Below, piece by piece: positions 45,898 through 54,885 of a DNA stretch of 64,000 nt (position 1 is the first letter of the stretch; each line of letters opens with the position of its first letter). Location: NCBI GenBank assembly GCA_902801375.1, contig CADCIB010000016.1:1-64000 (forward strand), in the 5' to 3' direction. The notes under the pieces are model-generated. The model was given only the letters and a program-made list of their open reading frames with translations. It was not told the DNA's origin and searched no databases. The stretch comes from an uncultured Prevotellaceae bacterium (GTDB lineage: Bacteria > Bacteroidota > Bacteroidia > Bacteroidales > Bacteroidaceae). The translations under genes were made by a program, and so were the position numbers.

Positions 45898-48849
45898 ATG
45901 AATAGGAAGAGATACGTAGTATGGGCCTGCCTATTGTGGGCAACGGCCTTGACGGCATTGGCCGACGACTGGACGAGATATGTGGACCCGCGCATCGGCA
46001 GCGAGGGACTGGGCCGTGTGTTCATCGGACCGGCAGCTCCCTTCGGCATGGTGAGGCCGGGGCCCGACTGCACCTGCAAGCCGAACAGCGGATGGCTGCC
46101 CATGCCAGAGGTGGTGACGGGCTTCGCGCAGACTCATGTCAGCGGCACAGGAGGCGGACCGAAGTACGGGAATATCCTGATACAGCCGTACATCGGTGAG
46201 TTGGAGGGCCGAAACCATGAGCAGCGGCGCGTGAGCGAGGAGATGGCCTGTGGCTACTATGCCACGACGTTTGAGAGCGGCATCCATACGGAGATAACCG
46301 CTGGGGAGCGCTGTTCGTTCTATCGGATTTCGTGGGGTGCGGGGAGTTCTCGAGGGTATGAGGGTGCCCCCCTCTGCCTAATGATCGACTGCGGTTTCTT
46401 CCTCGGCGAAAACCCCATCCCCAATGCCCGCGAGGCGCAGCAGTTTGTGGGCTCAGAGATAGAAATCGTCAGCGAGACGGAGGTGAGGGGTTTCAGCCGC
46501 ATCCGTGGCGGATGGAACAACGGACGCGCCTATACGGTGTATTTCTGTCTGGTGAGCGACACTCCCTTCGAAGAGACCAAGACCTGGGAGGACGCCCAAA
46601 GCAAAACGGGGGCTTGGTTGAGGTTTGGTTTTCGAGGAGCGGAGAGCGAGGAGCGGGAAGCGAGAAATGATTTTCGAGGAGAGAGAAATGCCCTACAATC
46701 TCCCATTACATTGAAAATAGGCATCTCGTTCGTCAGCGCACTGCAGGCGAAACGGAACATCTGCGAAGGCTCGTTCGACGAACAGTTGGCACAGACTCGA
46801 CAGCAATGGAACGACCTGCTGGGACGCATCGTGATAGATGGCAATGAGGAGCAGAAACGTATGTTCTACACGGCCCTCTACCACACTATGCTCATGCCCT
46901 CGGATCGCACGGGGGAGAATCCGTTGTGGAATGAGGTTCGAGGAGAGAGGAGAGAGGAGAGAGGAGAGAGAAATGAACTTAAAGCAGAGAAAAGCGAGGA
47001 GTGGGAAGCGATGCCGTACTACGATGACTTCTACGCGCTGTGGGACACCTATCGGACATCGCTGCCGCTGATCACGCTGATAGACCCTGACCGCGAGCGC
47101 GACATCGTGAAGTCGCTCATCGACATTGGCCTGCACGACGGCTACATGCCAGATGCCAGGAGCGGCAACAGCAACGGACGGACGCAGGGCGGCAGTCATG
47201 CGGAGGTGGTGGTGGCCGACGCCCTGGCGAAGGGGCTGCAGGGCATCGACTATGAGGCAGCACTGCAGCTGATGCTCAAAGACGCTGACGTGCCGCCAGG
47301 CGGCAACGAGGAACAAGAGGGGCGCGGCGGACTGGTGGCGTACAACACGCTGGGCTACGTGCCCTATGGCATCGACCGCGCCGGCACACGGACAGTGGAA
47401 TATGCCTTCGACGACTGGTGCATCGCGCAGGTGGCCAAGACATTGGGACACAACGACCTGTATGAGCGGTTCATGCGGCAGTCGGGCAACTGGAAGAACC
47501 TCTGGCGCGCAGACTACGAATGGGACGGCATCCGCGGTTTCATCATGCCTCGCAGCGAAGACGGACAATGGCTCGACAGTGTGCCGATGAGAGGGAATGA
47601 ATATCGAGGGTACGGAGGAATGAGAAATCGAAGGTACGAGCATAAAGAAACCCTCGCACCCACGACAAATCCCCTATTCCTCTACACGCCCATCATCCGC
47701 GAGGGACCGTGGTACGTGCCCTGGTGGGGGACCTTCTTCTACGAGGCCACCTCAGAGGAGTATTCTCTGAGTGTGCCACACGACGTGGCGGGACTCATCG
47801 AACTGTGCGGCGGCAAGGAGGCGTTTCGCCAGCGATTGGACACTTTCTTCGAGCGCGGCTACTACAACGTGGCCAACGAACCGTCGTTTCTCACACCCTG
47901 CCTCTACCACTGGATAGGACGCCCTGACCTCTCGACGGAGCGGGTGAGGGAGATTGTCGGCAGGCATTTCAACGACTCGCCCACAGGATTGCCTGGCAAT
48001 GACGACAGCGGCGCCATGTCGTCGTGGCTCGCCTTCCACATGATGGGGTTCTACCCGCTGGCGGGCACCGATCGCTATCTGCTCCTGGCGCCGATGGTGA
48101 AGGAGTACACGCTGGGCCGACTGCATGTGGTGGCGAAGAACTTCTCTGAGAAGGGCGGAAGGGTGAAAAGCATCGTGCTTAACGGCAAGAAACTGAACCG
48201 CGACTGGATCAGCCACGAGGAACTGACAATGGGTGGAGAACTGGTGTTCAGCCTCACCCCCGACCCCTCTCCAAAGGAAGAGGGGCGTAGATACCATCTT
48301 CCGTCCCATGAAGGCAATCTCGCACCTACACACCTACACACCCACGCTCCTTCGAAGAATGCCCTCGACCCCTCAATGAACATCTCCTACACCCTCCACC
48401 GCCAATACCGCACGTGGCCGCTTTCGTTCGCGTGGGAGGGCGACACGCTCTGCGTGGGTTGCAAAGAGGCGTTTTATCATATTGCCCGCAAGGAAGTGGA
48501 GCAAGCCAACCGTTTCTGCTGGCAACAGCCTTTGGACGGCAAGACCTTCGAGGCCAACGGCACGTTTGCCTTCATCTCCCTGAAAGCATGGAACGAGCTG
48601 GAGGAGAACGGATCCTTTGTCTACGACGGCATCACCTGGAACCGCATGGACGAGACAGCCTCCCCTACTCCACCGCCACACGACAGTGGTACGCAGCCGA
48701 TGATCCATGTGAAGGCTGTCGACAACCCCACAGAGATGTGGATAGCCCATCCCAACGGGTCTAAAGCCCTCGGAACGGGACTGCCCCTGGTCGTTGAGAT
48801 GCGCCACACCCCCTTCGCCGTGGAGTGGAGGATTGGCAGACAGAAATAA
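45898..48849 (+). CDS. GH92 family alpha-mannosidase
   Basis: 983 residues from ATG 45898, signal peptide MNRKRYVVWACLLWATALTA. GH92 hallmarks: N-terminal VDPRIGSEGLGRVFIGPAAP, LWDTYRTSLPLITLIDPDRE, GGLVAYNTLGYVP, HDVAGLIELCGGKEAF and catalytic-region GNDDSGAMSSWLAFHMMGFY. It is longer than typical GH92 enzymes (about 750) because five repeat-derived polar inserts interrupt it (near 46339, 46627, 46932, 47590 and 48256). Exo-mannosidases of this family trim N-glycans and mannans. Convergent with the next GH92 gene. Confidence 0.93.
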   Translation: MNRKRYVVWACLLWATALTALADDWTRYVDPRIGSEGLGRVFIGPAAPFGMVRPGPDCTCKPNSGWLPMPEVVTGFAQTHVSGTGGGPKYGNILIQPYIGELEGRNHEQRRVSEEMACGYYATTFESGIHTEITAGERCSFYRISWGAGSSRGYEGAPLCLMIDCGFFLGENPIPNAREAQQFVGSEIEIVSETEVRGFSRIRGGWNNGRAYTVYFCLVSDTPFEETKTWEDAQSKTGAWLRFGFRGAESEEREARNDFRGERNALQSPITLKIGISFVSALQAKRNICEGSFDEQLAQTRQQWNDLLGRIVIDGNEEQKRMFYTALYHTMLMPSDRTGENPLWNEVRGERREERGERNELKAEKSEEWEAMPYYDDFYALWDTYRTSLPLITLIDPDRERDIVKSLIDIGLHDGYMPDARSGNSNGRTQGGSHAEVVVADALAKGLQGIDYEAALQLMLKDADVPPGGNEEQEGRGGLVAYNTLGYVPYGIDRAGTRTVEYAFDDWCIAQVAKTLGHNDLYERFMRQSGNWKNLWRADYEWDGIRGFIMPRSEDGQWLDSVPMRGNEYRGYGGMRNRRYEHKETLAPTTNPLFLYTPIIREGPWYVPWWGTFFYEATSEEYSLSVPHDVAGLIELCGGKEAFRQRLDTFFERGYYNVANEPSFLTPCLYHWIGRPDLSTERVREIVGRHFNDSPTGLPGNDDSGAMSSWLAFHMMGFYPLAGTDRYLLLAPMVKEYTLGRLHVVAKNFSEKGGRVKSIVLNGKKLNRDWISHEELTMGGELVFSLTPDPSPKEEGRRYHLPSHEGNLAPTHLHTHAPSKNALDPSMNISYTLHRQYRTWPLSFAWEGDTLCVGCKEAFYHIARKEVEQANRFCWQQPLDGKTFEANGTFAFISLKAWNELEENGSFVYDGITWNRMDETASPTPPPHDSGTQPMIHVKAVDNPTEMWIAHPNGSKALGTGLPLVVEMRHTPFAVEWRIGRQK
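46627..46700. repeat. In-frame repeats in GH92, block 1
   Basis: Purine-rich words GAGGAGCGGAGAGCGAGGAG and TTTTCGAGGAGAGAGAAATG; a shorter related insert, TTCTCGAGGGTATGAGGG, lies at 46346-46363. They encode charged low-complexity residues. Confidence 0.7.
46932..47005. repeat. In-frame repeats in GH92, block 2
   Basis: A tract built on GAGGAGAGAGGAGAGAGGAG encodes RGERREERGERNELKAEKSE between otherwise conserved GH92 segments. Confidence 0.75.
47590..47665. repeat. In-frame repeats in GH92, block 3
   Basis: ATATCGAGGGTACGGAGG and ATCGAAGGTACGAGC with CCCTCGCACCC form an imperfect palindrome like the one in the fucose permease; encodes NEYRGYGGMRNRRYEHKET. Confidence 0.7.
48256..48345. repeat. 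In-frame repeats in GH92, block 4
   Basis: Begins CCCCTCTCCAAAGGAAGAGG (encodes TPDPSPKEEG, the same wording as the intergenic GC-rich repeats), then CACCTACACACCTACACACC (encodes THLHTH). Confidence 0.75.
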
Positions 48850-48859
48850 AGGCATGCCG

Positions 48860-51319
48860 CTACTGCAGCGGAACTGAGGATCCCATCGAGAAACGCAGAG
48901 TGCCGCCACAAAGGATGTCGTCGTGGGAGAGGTAGGGCTGCGTGAGGGGCTTTCCGTTGAGGGTTATCTTTTGGACATAGATATTCTTGTCTGACACACT
49001 GTCGGCAAGAATGGTGAAGGTGCGGCCGTTCTCGAGGTGGAGGGTGATCCGCGGGAAGACGGGAGCTCCTATATAATAATAAGGTGTTGCAGGACAGACG
49101 GGGTAGAAGCCCATGCATGCGAAGAGAAGCCACGACGACATCTGACCGGCATCGTCGTTTCCAGAGAGGCCGCCTGGAGCATCGAGATATTCTGTGTCAA
49201 TGATGTGGCGGACATATTTCTGCGTTAGCCACGGCGCATCGGCCACATTGAACATCCACGCCACCTGATGGCAGGGTTCGTTACCGTGCCAATAGCGACC
49301 GCAGGTGAACATGGAGTCGAGCTTTGCCACAAACTTTTCCTTTCCACCCATCACTTGCATCAGCCCTTCCGGGTTGTGCGGCACGTACCAGGTGTAATGG
49401 CAGGGTGCACCCTCCGTAATGTAGGGCTGTTTGAGGAAGGGTGAGGGGACAACGCCCCCAACGGTTCCCTTTTCAGTCCCAGAGAGGGCCACATTAGTTT
49501 TGAGGAAATTCGAAGCCCCATCGTGGGCTGTATGGGGGGCCATGCGACCGTTCGCATAGCCTGTTTCTATGTCGATGACATTGCGCCAGTTTTCAGAGCG
49601 GCGCATCAGTTCCGTGTAGTCTTTTTCCTTGCCCAGCGCTTTGGCCACCTGCGCCACACAGAAGTCGTCGTAGGCGTATTCCAGTGTGCGCGACACCTGT
49701 TCCCGCTGGTGGAACGCCTCAGGGACGCTGTCCTCCAAGGGGATGTAGCCGTAGCGCAAATAGCTCTTCAGGGCGCGACGCCCCATGCCGTTCTTGTATT
49801 CCTGATAGGTCTTCGGCGACTCGAAGGCGTTCTTGCGCATGGCCTCGTAGGCCGTCGTGATGTCGAACGAGCGGATGCCCTTCACCCAGGCATCGGCCAG
49901 GACGGAGGAGGCATGGTCGCCAATCATCGCCGCCGTGTAGCTGTTCCAACAGGGAAAGATGGGTAGCCAGCCGCCCTGCTCGTACATGCGCACAAGCGAC
50001 TGCATCATCTGCCTAGCCAGCGAGGGAGTGAGTATGTTGATGAGCGGGTGCTGGGCGCGGTAGGTGTCCCAAAGGCTGAAGTCGCTGTATTGGGTGCAGC
50101 CTGGGGGAAGGGTGAAGATTTTGGGAGATACCATGGTATGGCGACTTACAGAACCGGAGACGGGGGCCTTGGCAGAAACTTGGGAGAGGGCTTGGGAAGC
50201 AGACTGAATGGCGGTTCCCTGGGCGAAGGCGGGATAGCGGCCGTCGGCATCGCTGATGGCATGGGGGAGGAACGAGGCGCGGTAGAGAGCGCCATAGAAC
50301 TTGTGAAGGAGAGCGGTGTCGGAGCTTTCCACATCAATGAGCGAGAGGCGCTTCACCCAGATGCTCTCCAGCTGGCGACAGGTGCCGTCGAAGTCCCAAT
50401 GAGGGATTTCCGCATCGAGATTGCAGAGGGCGCCTCTGACATCGGTGAACGAGGAACCCGCCTTGACCAACAGTGGCACATCGGCTTGGATCTCGAAGCA
50501 GAGATAGGCGCCGATATGCTCTTTGCCAGCGATGGCGGTCTGGCCTGGATAGGTATTCTCACCATCGAAGACGCCATACTCCAAGGGCACTTGCCGGAAC
50601 CTCAACGCATAGTGGCCAGCAAAGCCGGCACTCTCGCCCCATCCCTGATAGATGCGATGGACGGGGTTGGTGGCCGTGATGAGACGGTTCTCAATGTCGA
50701 TGCACACACTGCCTTGCCCCTCATCGCTGTTAGGCTGGAGGATGAGGAAGAGTTTTCGGGGGCCGAGATTTGTTTTCGTGTTATCATGCCTCGAAAGCTG
50801 AGAATAGCGGAAGATGGCAGCGCGGCTGGTGGCCGTCATCTCGGCTTGCAGCTGTTCGTCGGTGAGGAACACGCTATAATAATGAGGATGGGAAATCTCT
50901 TCTTCGTGGGAGAAACGCGTGGCGCGCTGCTCTGGCTGCGTGCGGAGCGTGCCACAGACAGCTGCCAAGGTGAACGAGCCGTAGTCCTGCGTACACCCAC
51001 CCACGAGCCAATGGCTGTTGCGGAAGCCCTGAAAAAGCGAGTCGTTATAGTAGAAAGGTGCCACGCACTTGAGCTCTGTGGCTCGCGTCTGCGGTGTCCA
51101 GAAGTTCATGCCAAAAGGCTCCAAGACAGCCGGGATGGTCTGGCCCCACTCCTCGCTGTGCTGGCCGAAGAGCCCCGCGGTCTGGGTGATGCTGGGGGCA
51201 GAGCCAGTGAAGGTGTTGATGCCATCAAGCATTTGTTCAACAAACGTTCTGTTCTCCTGTGCCATGCACAATACCGGCAGACAGACGACGCAACAGAAAA
51301 ACGCACGAATGGAAATCAT
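48860..51319 (-). CDS. GH92 family alpha-mannosidase
   Basis: 819 residues from ATG 51319, signal peptide MISIRAFFCCVVCLPVLCMA. Shares with the first enzyme SLWDTYRAQHPLINILTPSL, WYVPHNPEGLMQVMGGKEKF and GNDDAGQMSSWLLFACMGFY, but is clearly divergent and free of the repeat inserts, so a different linkage specificity is likely. The ATG is 12 bases after the stop of the GH28 gene, in the same transcript. Confidence 0.93.
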   Translation of the reverse strand: MISIRAFFCCVVCLPVLCMAQENRTFVEQMLDGINTFTGSAPSITQTAGLFGQHSEEWGQTIPAVLEPFGMNFWTPQTRATELKCVAPFYYNDSLFQGFRNSHWLVGGCTQDYGSFTLAAVCGTLRTQPEQRATRFSHEEEISHPHYYSVFLTDEQLQAEMTATSRAAIFRYSQLSRHDNTKTNLGPRKLFLILQPNSDEGQGSVCIDIENRLITATNPVHRIYQGWGESAGFAGHYALRFRQVPLEYGVFDGENTYPGQTAIAGKEHIGAYLCFEIQADVPLLVKAGSSFTDVRGALCNLDAEIPHWDFDGTCRQLESIWVKRLSLIDVESSDTALLHKFYGALYRASFLPHAISDADGRYPAFAQGTAIQSASQALSQVSAKAPVSGSVSRHTMVSPKIFTLPPGCTQYSDFSLWDTYRAQHPLINILTPSLARQMMQSLVRMYEQGGWLPIFPCWNSYTAAMIGDHASSVLADAWVKGIRSFDITTAYEAMRKNAFESPKTYQEYKNGMGRRALKSYLRYGYIPLEDSVPEAFHQREQVSRTLEYAYDDFCVAQVAKALGKEKDYTELMRRSENWRNVIDIETGYANGRMAPHTAHDGASNFLKTNVALSGTEKGTVGGVVPSPFLKQPYITEGAPCHYTWYVPHNPEGLMQVMGGKEKFVAKLDSMFTCGRYWHGNEPCHQVAWMFNVADAPWLTQKYVRHIIDTEYLDAPGGLSGNDDAGQMSSWLLFACMGFYPVCPATPYYYIGAPVFPRITLHLENGRTFTILADSVSDKNIYVQKITLNGKPLTQPYLSHDDILCGGTLRFSMGSSVPLQ

Positions 51320-51331
51320 GATTTTCAAGGA

Positions 51332-52726
51332 TTAGTTCGTTATGTCACCGCGATTGGGGATAAGCGGCTTTTCCCACACCACCTGCACACCATCGGTAAA
51401 GATATCAACGGCCTGATCGACATAGACGCCAAAGACCTTGTCGCGGATAAAACCCTCGTCGCGGCAGGGGCGACGGTCGTAGACACCTGAGGGGTAGTCG
51501 GTCTGCTTCTTCATGAACAGCCTCACGTTGTCGAAATAGACGTGGTTCACCTTGTCGGGCGTGTCGCCACCTACGAAACAACCGTTCTCACTCGTAGCTA
51601 CGATATTGGAAAAGAAGATGCGGCTCACCTCGCCACAACGTCCCACCGTCTCGCCCTTGGGGAAGCGCCAGTTGGCATCCTTGTGGTTGCCGTTGGCTCG
51701 CGGATAGCTGGTCACGTAGATGGGTTCGGCCTTGCCCCACCACACATCAGACCACAGTCGGCAGTCGAGCATGATGTTGGAAAACACCACATCGCTGACC
51801 GTTCCCTCGTCGCGATTCTGAATACCGATGCCGCGGTTGGAGTCGCGGATGATGCAGTTGTCTATCATCACACGACTGATGGAGTCCATGTTTTCGCTGC
51901 CAATCTTGATGGCACACGAGCGACTTGCCATCACGCAGTTGGTCACCACGATATCCTTCGTGGGGCCATATTCCTCCCACTCGCGGCGGTTTTTCAGGCA
52001 GATGCAGTCGTCGCCCGAGGTGATGTGGCAGTTGGCGATGCGCACATGGCGCGAATGGTCTACATCGATGCCATCGCCATTGCGTATCTTCAGGTTGTTG
52101 AGCAACGAGATGCCATCAATGAGAGCCCCGTCGCAACCCACAAGATGCACCGTCCAATAGGCACCGTTGCAGATGGTGACATCGCGGATGATGAGGTTTT
52201 TCACACCAATGAGCGTCAGCACATGCGGCCGCGGGTCGAAGGTCGGGTCGGCCAAGGGCTTCAGCTCGTAGCTGTCGTCCAACTCTGCTCCCATGAAGGC
52301 CACGCCGTTGCCGTCAATGGTGCCCTGACCGGTGATGCTCAGGTTTTCCAAATCCTTGCACCACAGCCACATCATACCCTCGCCGCGGTTCGCCTTGAAA
52401 GCACTCAACTGGTAGAGATGCTCATCGGGATGCGCCACCCAGCGGCTATTGACCTCTAAATGGAGTTGCACGTTCGACTTCAGTTCCACAGGGCCAGAGA
52501 GGAACACCTTGTTGGCAGGAAACAACACCTGTCCACCACCCTCTCGCGAGCAAGCGTCGATGGCCGTCTGAATGGCAGCGGCATCGTTGGTCTGCCCATC
52601 GCCTTTGGCACCAAAATCCACCACGTTGTACACACCTGCATGAGCAGCAATCGACATCACGGCGCCCACCAACCAAAGGAGCGCGAAGAGCAACTGCCGA
52701 CGGTTTTCTTCTGTTTTCTTCATCAT
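51332..52726 (-). CDS. GH28 family glycosidase (polygalacturonase-like)
   Basis: 464 residues with a signal peptide and the parallel beta-helix of GH28/pectin enzymes. Active-site segments RNGDGIDVD and SGDDCICLK provide the conserved aspartates. The family's GHG motif reads SCAIKIGSE instead, and the later region is IRDSNRGIGIQ. Such variants occur in exo-acting or non-galacturonan GH28 members, so substrate is uncertain. First gene of a two-gene unit with the GH92 enzyme. Confidence 0.88.
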   Translation of the reverse strand: MMKKTEENRRQLLFALLWLVGAVMSIAAHAGVYNVVDFGAKGDGQTNDAAAIQTAIDACSREGGGQVLFPANKVFLSGPVELKSNVQLHLEVNSRWVAHPDEHLYQLSAFKANRGEGMMWLWCKDLENLSITGQGTIDGNGVAFMGAELDDSYELKPLADPTFDPRPHVLTLIGVKNLIIRDVTICNGAYWTVHLVGCDGALIDGISLLNNLKIRNGDGIDVDHSRHVRIANCHITSGDDCICLKNRREWEEYGPTKDIVVTNCVMASRSCAIKIGSENMDSISRVMIDNCIIRDSNRGIGIQNRDEGTVSDVVFSNIMLDCRLWSDVWWGKAEPIYVTSYPRANGNHKDANWRFPKGETVGRCGEVSRIFFSNIVATSENGCFVGGDTPDKVNHVYFDNVRLFMKKQTDYPSGVYDRRPCRDEGFIRDKVFGVYVDQAVDIFTDGVQVVWEKPLIPNRGDITN

Positions 52727-52749
52727 ACTGCGATTCCTTGCTTTTGGTG

Positions 52750-52781
52750 CAAAGTTACGGAATTAACAGAGAATGAGCAAA
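52750..52781 (-). promoter_or_regulatory. Promoter of the GH28-GH92 unit
   Basis: Minus strand: -33 TTTG (52778-52781), spacer 20, -7 TAACTTTG (52750-52757), 23 bases before the ATG. Confidence 0.75.
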
Positions 52782-52809
52782 TCGAGCGGGAGGAATTAAG
52801 CAATTTTAT

Positions 52810-52980
52810 GAGATGAGACAGAAGAACAGAAGGATATAAAAACAGAGTAACAGAAGGACATATAAAGACAGAATAACATAAGAACATATAAAGACAGAGT
52901 AACGGAAGGACATATAAAGACAGAATAACATAAGAACATATAAAGACAGAGTAACGGAAGAACATAAAGACTGAAGAACA
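52810..52980. repeat. Degenerate AAAGACAGAGTAACGGAAG repeats, left tract
   Basis: About five units of the type ACATATAAAGACAGAGTAAC / GGAAGGACATATAAAGACAG, alternating GAGTAACGGAAG and GAATAACATAAG versions. A second tract with the same wording lies at 59417-59600; the two border the R-M island. Confidence 0.82.
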
Positions 52981-53328
52981 GGAGGCTACCGCATACATAC
53001 CGATGCCATCAAACGTCATCTGATACCTGAGGAGGTGACACCAGCGCAGTCGAGCATCATTTATGCAGAAGAGGCTGATGTCTTGAATGTTGCCATGTTT
53101 GGCATGACTGCCAAGCAATGGCGCGAAATCAATCCAGAGCTGAAAGGCAACATTCGCGACTATGCAACCATCAACGAACTCATCTGTCTCTCAAACATGG
53201 AAAACATTAATGCCGTGCTTATCAACGACGGTATGCCACAAGGAGAACGCCTCGTGAAACTCAACAAGATTGCCATCCAGCAGATGCTGGTGCTTGAGAA
53301 TAATGAAGGTAGGAAGTTGTTGAAATAG
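52981..53328 (+). pseudogene. KilA-N-type protein, C-terminal remnant
   Basis: The frame open from 52981 reads GGYRIHTDAIKRHLIPEEVT and continues YAEEADVLNVAMFGMTAKQW, matching the C-terminal part of KilA-N-domain proteins common on Bacteroidetes mobile elements. The DNA-binding KilA-N part is missing: an in-frame TGA (52972) and the repeat tract lie immediately upstream. A GTG at 53035 could start a 97-residue product, but it would lack the defining domain. Confidence 0.75.
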
Positions 53329-53714
53329 ATTTTTTATGAAGGGGAAGAAATATACACAGACTCAACAAGTCATAGACACTCTACGGCAGCAAGGAGAGGG
53401 TTAACTCGAAATCGGCTGTTTTATAACTCGCGAAATCTTGTCATTCTAAATTACTCCATCCTTTCATTGTTGATTCAAGCGCGAATATGGCGAATAATTC
53501 TCAAAATCATGTTTTGTGGAAAACCCTATATAATCCGAATATTAATCCCCTCGAATTCGAGGGGTTTAGTAATCAGGCAGGTCTGGATGTTCCATTTAGC
53601 ATTTTTACTCATATTTCAGAGAAAATACATAGTAATATAAACTTTCCTTTAAAATTTGTCGTTACTTTCATGGAATTTTAATACCTTTGCATCAAATTAT
53701 AATCATATACCATT
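53329..53714 (+). other. Gap with remnants before the R-M operon
   Basis: Holds a 22-codon ORF (53336-53404, MKGKKYTQTQQVIDTLRQQG) that looks like the N-terminus of a small helix-turn-helix protein cut short; a perfect 18-bp palindrome CCCCTCGAATTCGAGGGG at 53547-53564; and a -7 element TACCTTTG at 53692-53699 in front of the XRE gene. Confidence 0.5.
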
Positions 53715-53966
53715 ATGGCAAATCTAAATAGAATCAAAGTTGTCCTTGTCGAAAAGAAAAAAACAGGAAAGTGGCTTGCAGACCAACTTGGATAGTCTCC
53801 ATGTACAGTTAGCAAATGGTGTCAGAATACAATTCAACCAGACTTGCAAACATTAGATAAGATTGCAAAACTCCTTGACGTTGACGTAAAGGACTTGTTA
53901 AATTCAACTGAAAAAAGGTACAATAATGGCAAAAGCAAAACCGTTTATCAAGTGGGCTGGAGGTAA
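53715..53966 (+). pseudogene. XRE-family regulator with internal stop
   Basis: MANLNRIKVVLVEKKKTGKW, then LADQLG, a TAG at 53793-53795, then SPCTVSKWCQNTIQPDLQTL and KIAKLLDVDVKDLL in the same frame. This is a Cro/C1-type helix-turn-helix broken by a nonsense codon in its middle. Small XRE proteins upstream of type II R-M genes usually act as controllers. The frame overlaps the methylase start by 41 bases. Confidence 0.75.
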
Positions 53967-54885
53967 GGGACAACTCTTAGATCAGCTTGACGCATACCTG
54001 CCAGAGGAATTTGGCGAAAGAAGAAATATTACTTATATTGAACCCTTTGTAGGAGGTGGGGCTATGCTTTTCTATATGTTACAGCGATACCCCAATATCC
54101 AGCATGCCGTCATCAACGACGTGAATTCCGATTTGACCACGTGCTATCAGACGATCAGGGACGCACCCGAAGAGTTGATAATCTCTATGATGGAAATACA
54201 GAATGCCTACAACGAACTTCAAACAGAGGAGGCACGCAGGGATTTCTTCCTCGCCGCTCGCGACCGCTATAATGAGAAAAATCTTGACCCTATAGAGAAC
54301 ACAACGAAGTTCATTTTTCTCAATAGGACCTGCTTCAATGGACTTTACCGCGTGAATAAAAAAGGGCTGTTTAACGTTCCTTTTGGCAAGTACATCAATC
54401 CACAGATTTGCGACCCTGTGACCATTCGGTTGGATAGCGAGTTGCTTCAACGTGTGGAGATTCTGACAGGTGATTTTGAAGCAACGCTTAATCACGTAGG
54501 CGATGGCTACAACTTCTTTTATTTCGACCCGCCATATCGCCCACTCAATGCGACATCAAGTTTTAATTCCTATTCAAAAGAGGACTTCAACGATGAGGAA
54601 CAAATCAGGCTTCGTGACTTCTGCGCGAGATTAAATGAACGTTTGGGAATTGGCTGGATGCTCAGCAATGCAGATTGTTCGGCAAAAAATTCTGAAGACA
54701 CATTCTTCGAGGATATATATAACGACTTTTTTATCAATAGAGTTTACGCTTCCAGAGCCATCAACGCAAACCCTTCAAAGCGAGGTAAACTCACAGAGTT
54801 GTTAATCTGCAATTACAGACCTGAAGGCAATGGTGCATATGCGGCAGAAGAAGTTGAATTGTTTAACCAAGAAGTATTATTATGA
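53926..54885 (+). CDS. Dam-like (D12 class) adenine methyltransferase
   Basis: 319 residues, alpha-class N6-adenine methyltransferase close to M.DpnII/M.MboI and Dam. SAM-binding segments FIKWAGGKGQLL and YIEPFVGGGAM come first, catalytic DPPY at about 201-204. Given the DpnII-type endonuclease, the target is predicted to be GATC. It is translationally coupled to the next gene (ATGA overlap). Codon and base composition are AT-richer than the flanking chromosome. Confidence 0.94.
   Translation: MAKAKPFIKWAGGKGQLLDQLDAYLPEEFGERRNITYIEPFVGGGAMLFYMLQRYPNIQHAVINDVNSDLTTCYQTIRDAPEELIISMMEIQNAYNELQTEEARRDFFLAARDRYNEKNLDPIENTTKFIFLNRTCFNGLYRVNKKGLFNVPFGKYINPQICDPVTIRLDSELLQRVEILTGDFEATLNHVGDGYNFFYFDPPYRPLNATSSFNSYSKEDFNDEEQIRLRDFCARLNERLGIGWMLSNADCSAKNSEDTFFEDIYNDFFINRVYASRAINANPSKRGKLTELLICNYRPEGNGAYAAEEVELFNQEVLL

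Noticed and set aside
53487-53681. 64-codon frame before the XRE gene
   Set aside because: Contains an 18-bp palindrome, no recognisable domain, and lies among gene remnants; probably chance.
53793-53795. TAG reassigned to glutamine, as in some Bacteroidetes phages
   Set aside because: Surrounding genes, including those in the island, end with normal stop codons and show no other internal TAG; a simple nonsense change is more likely.
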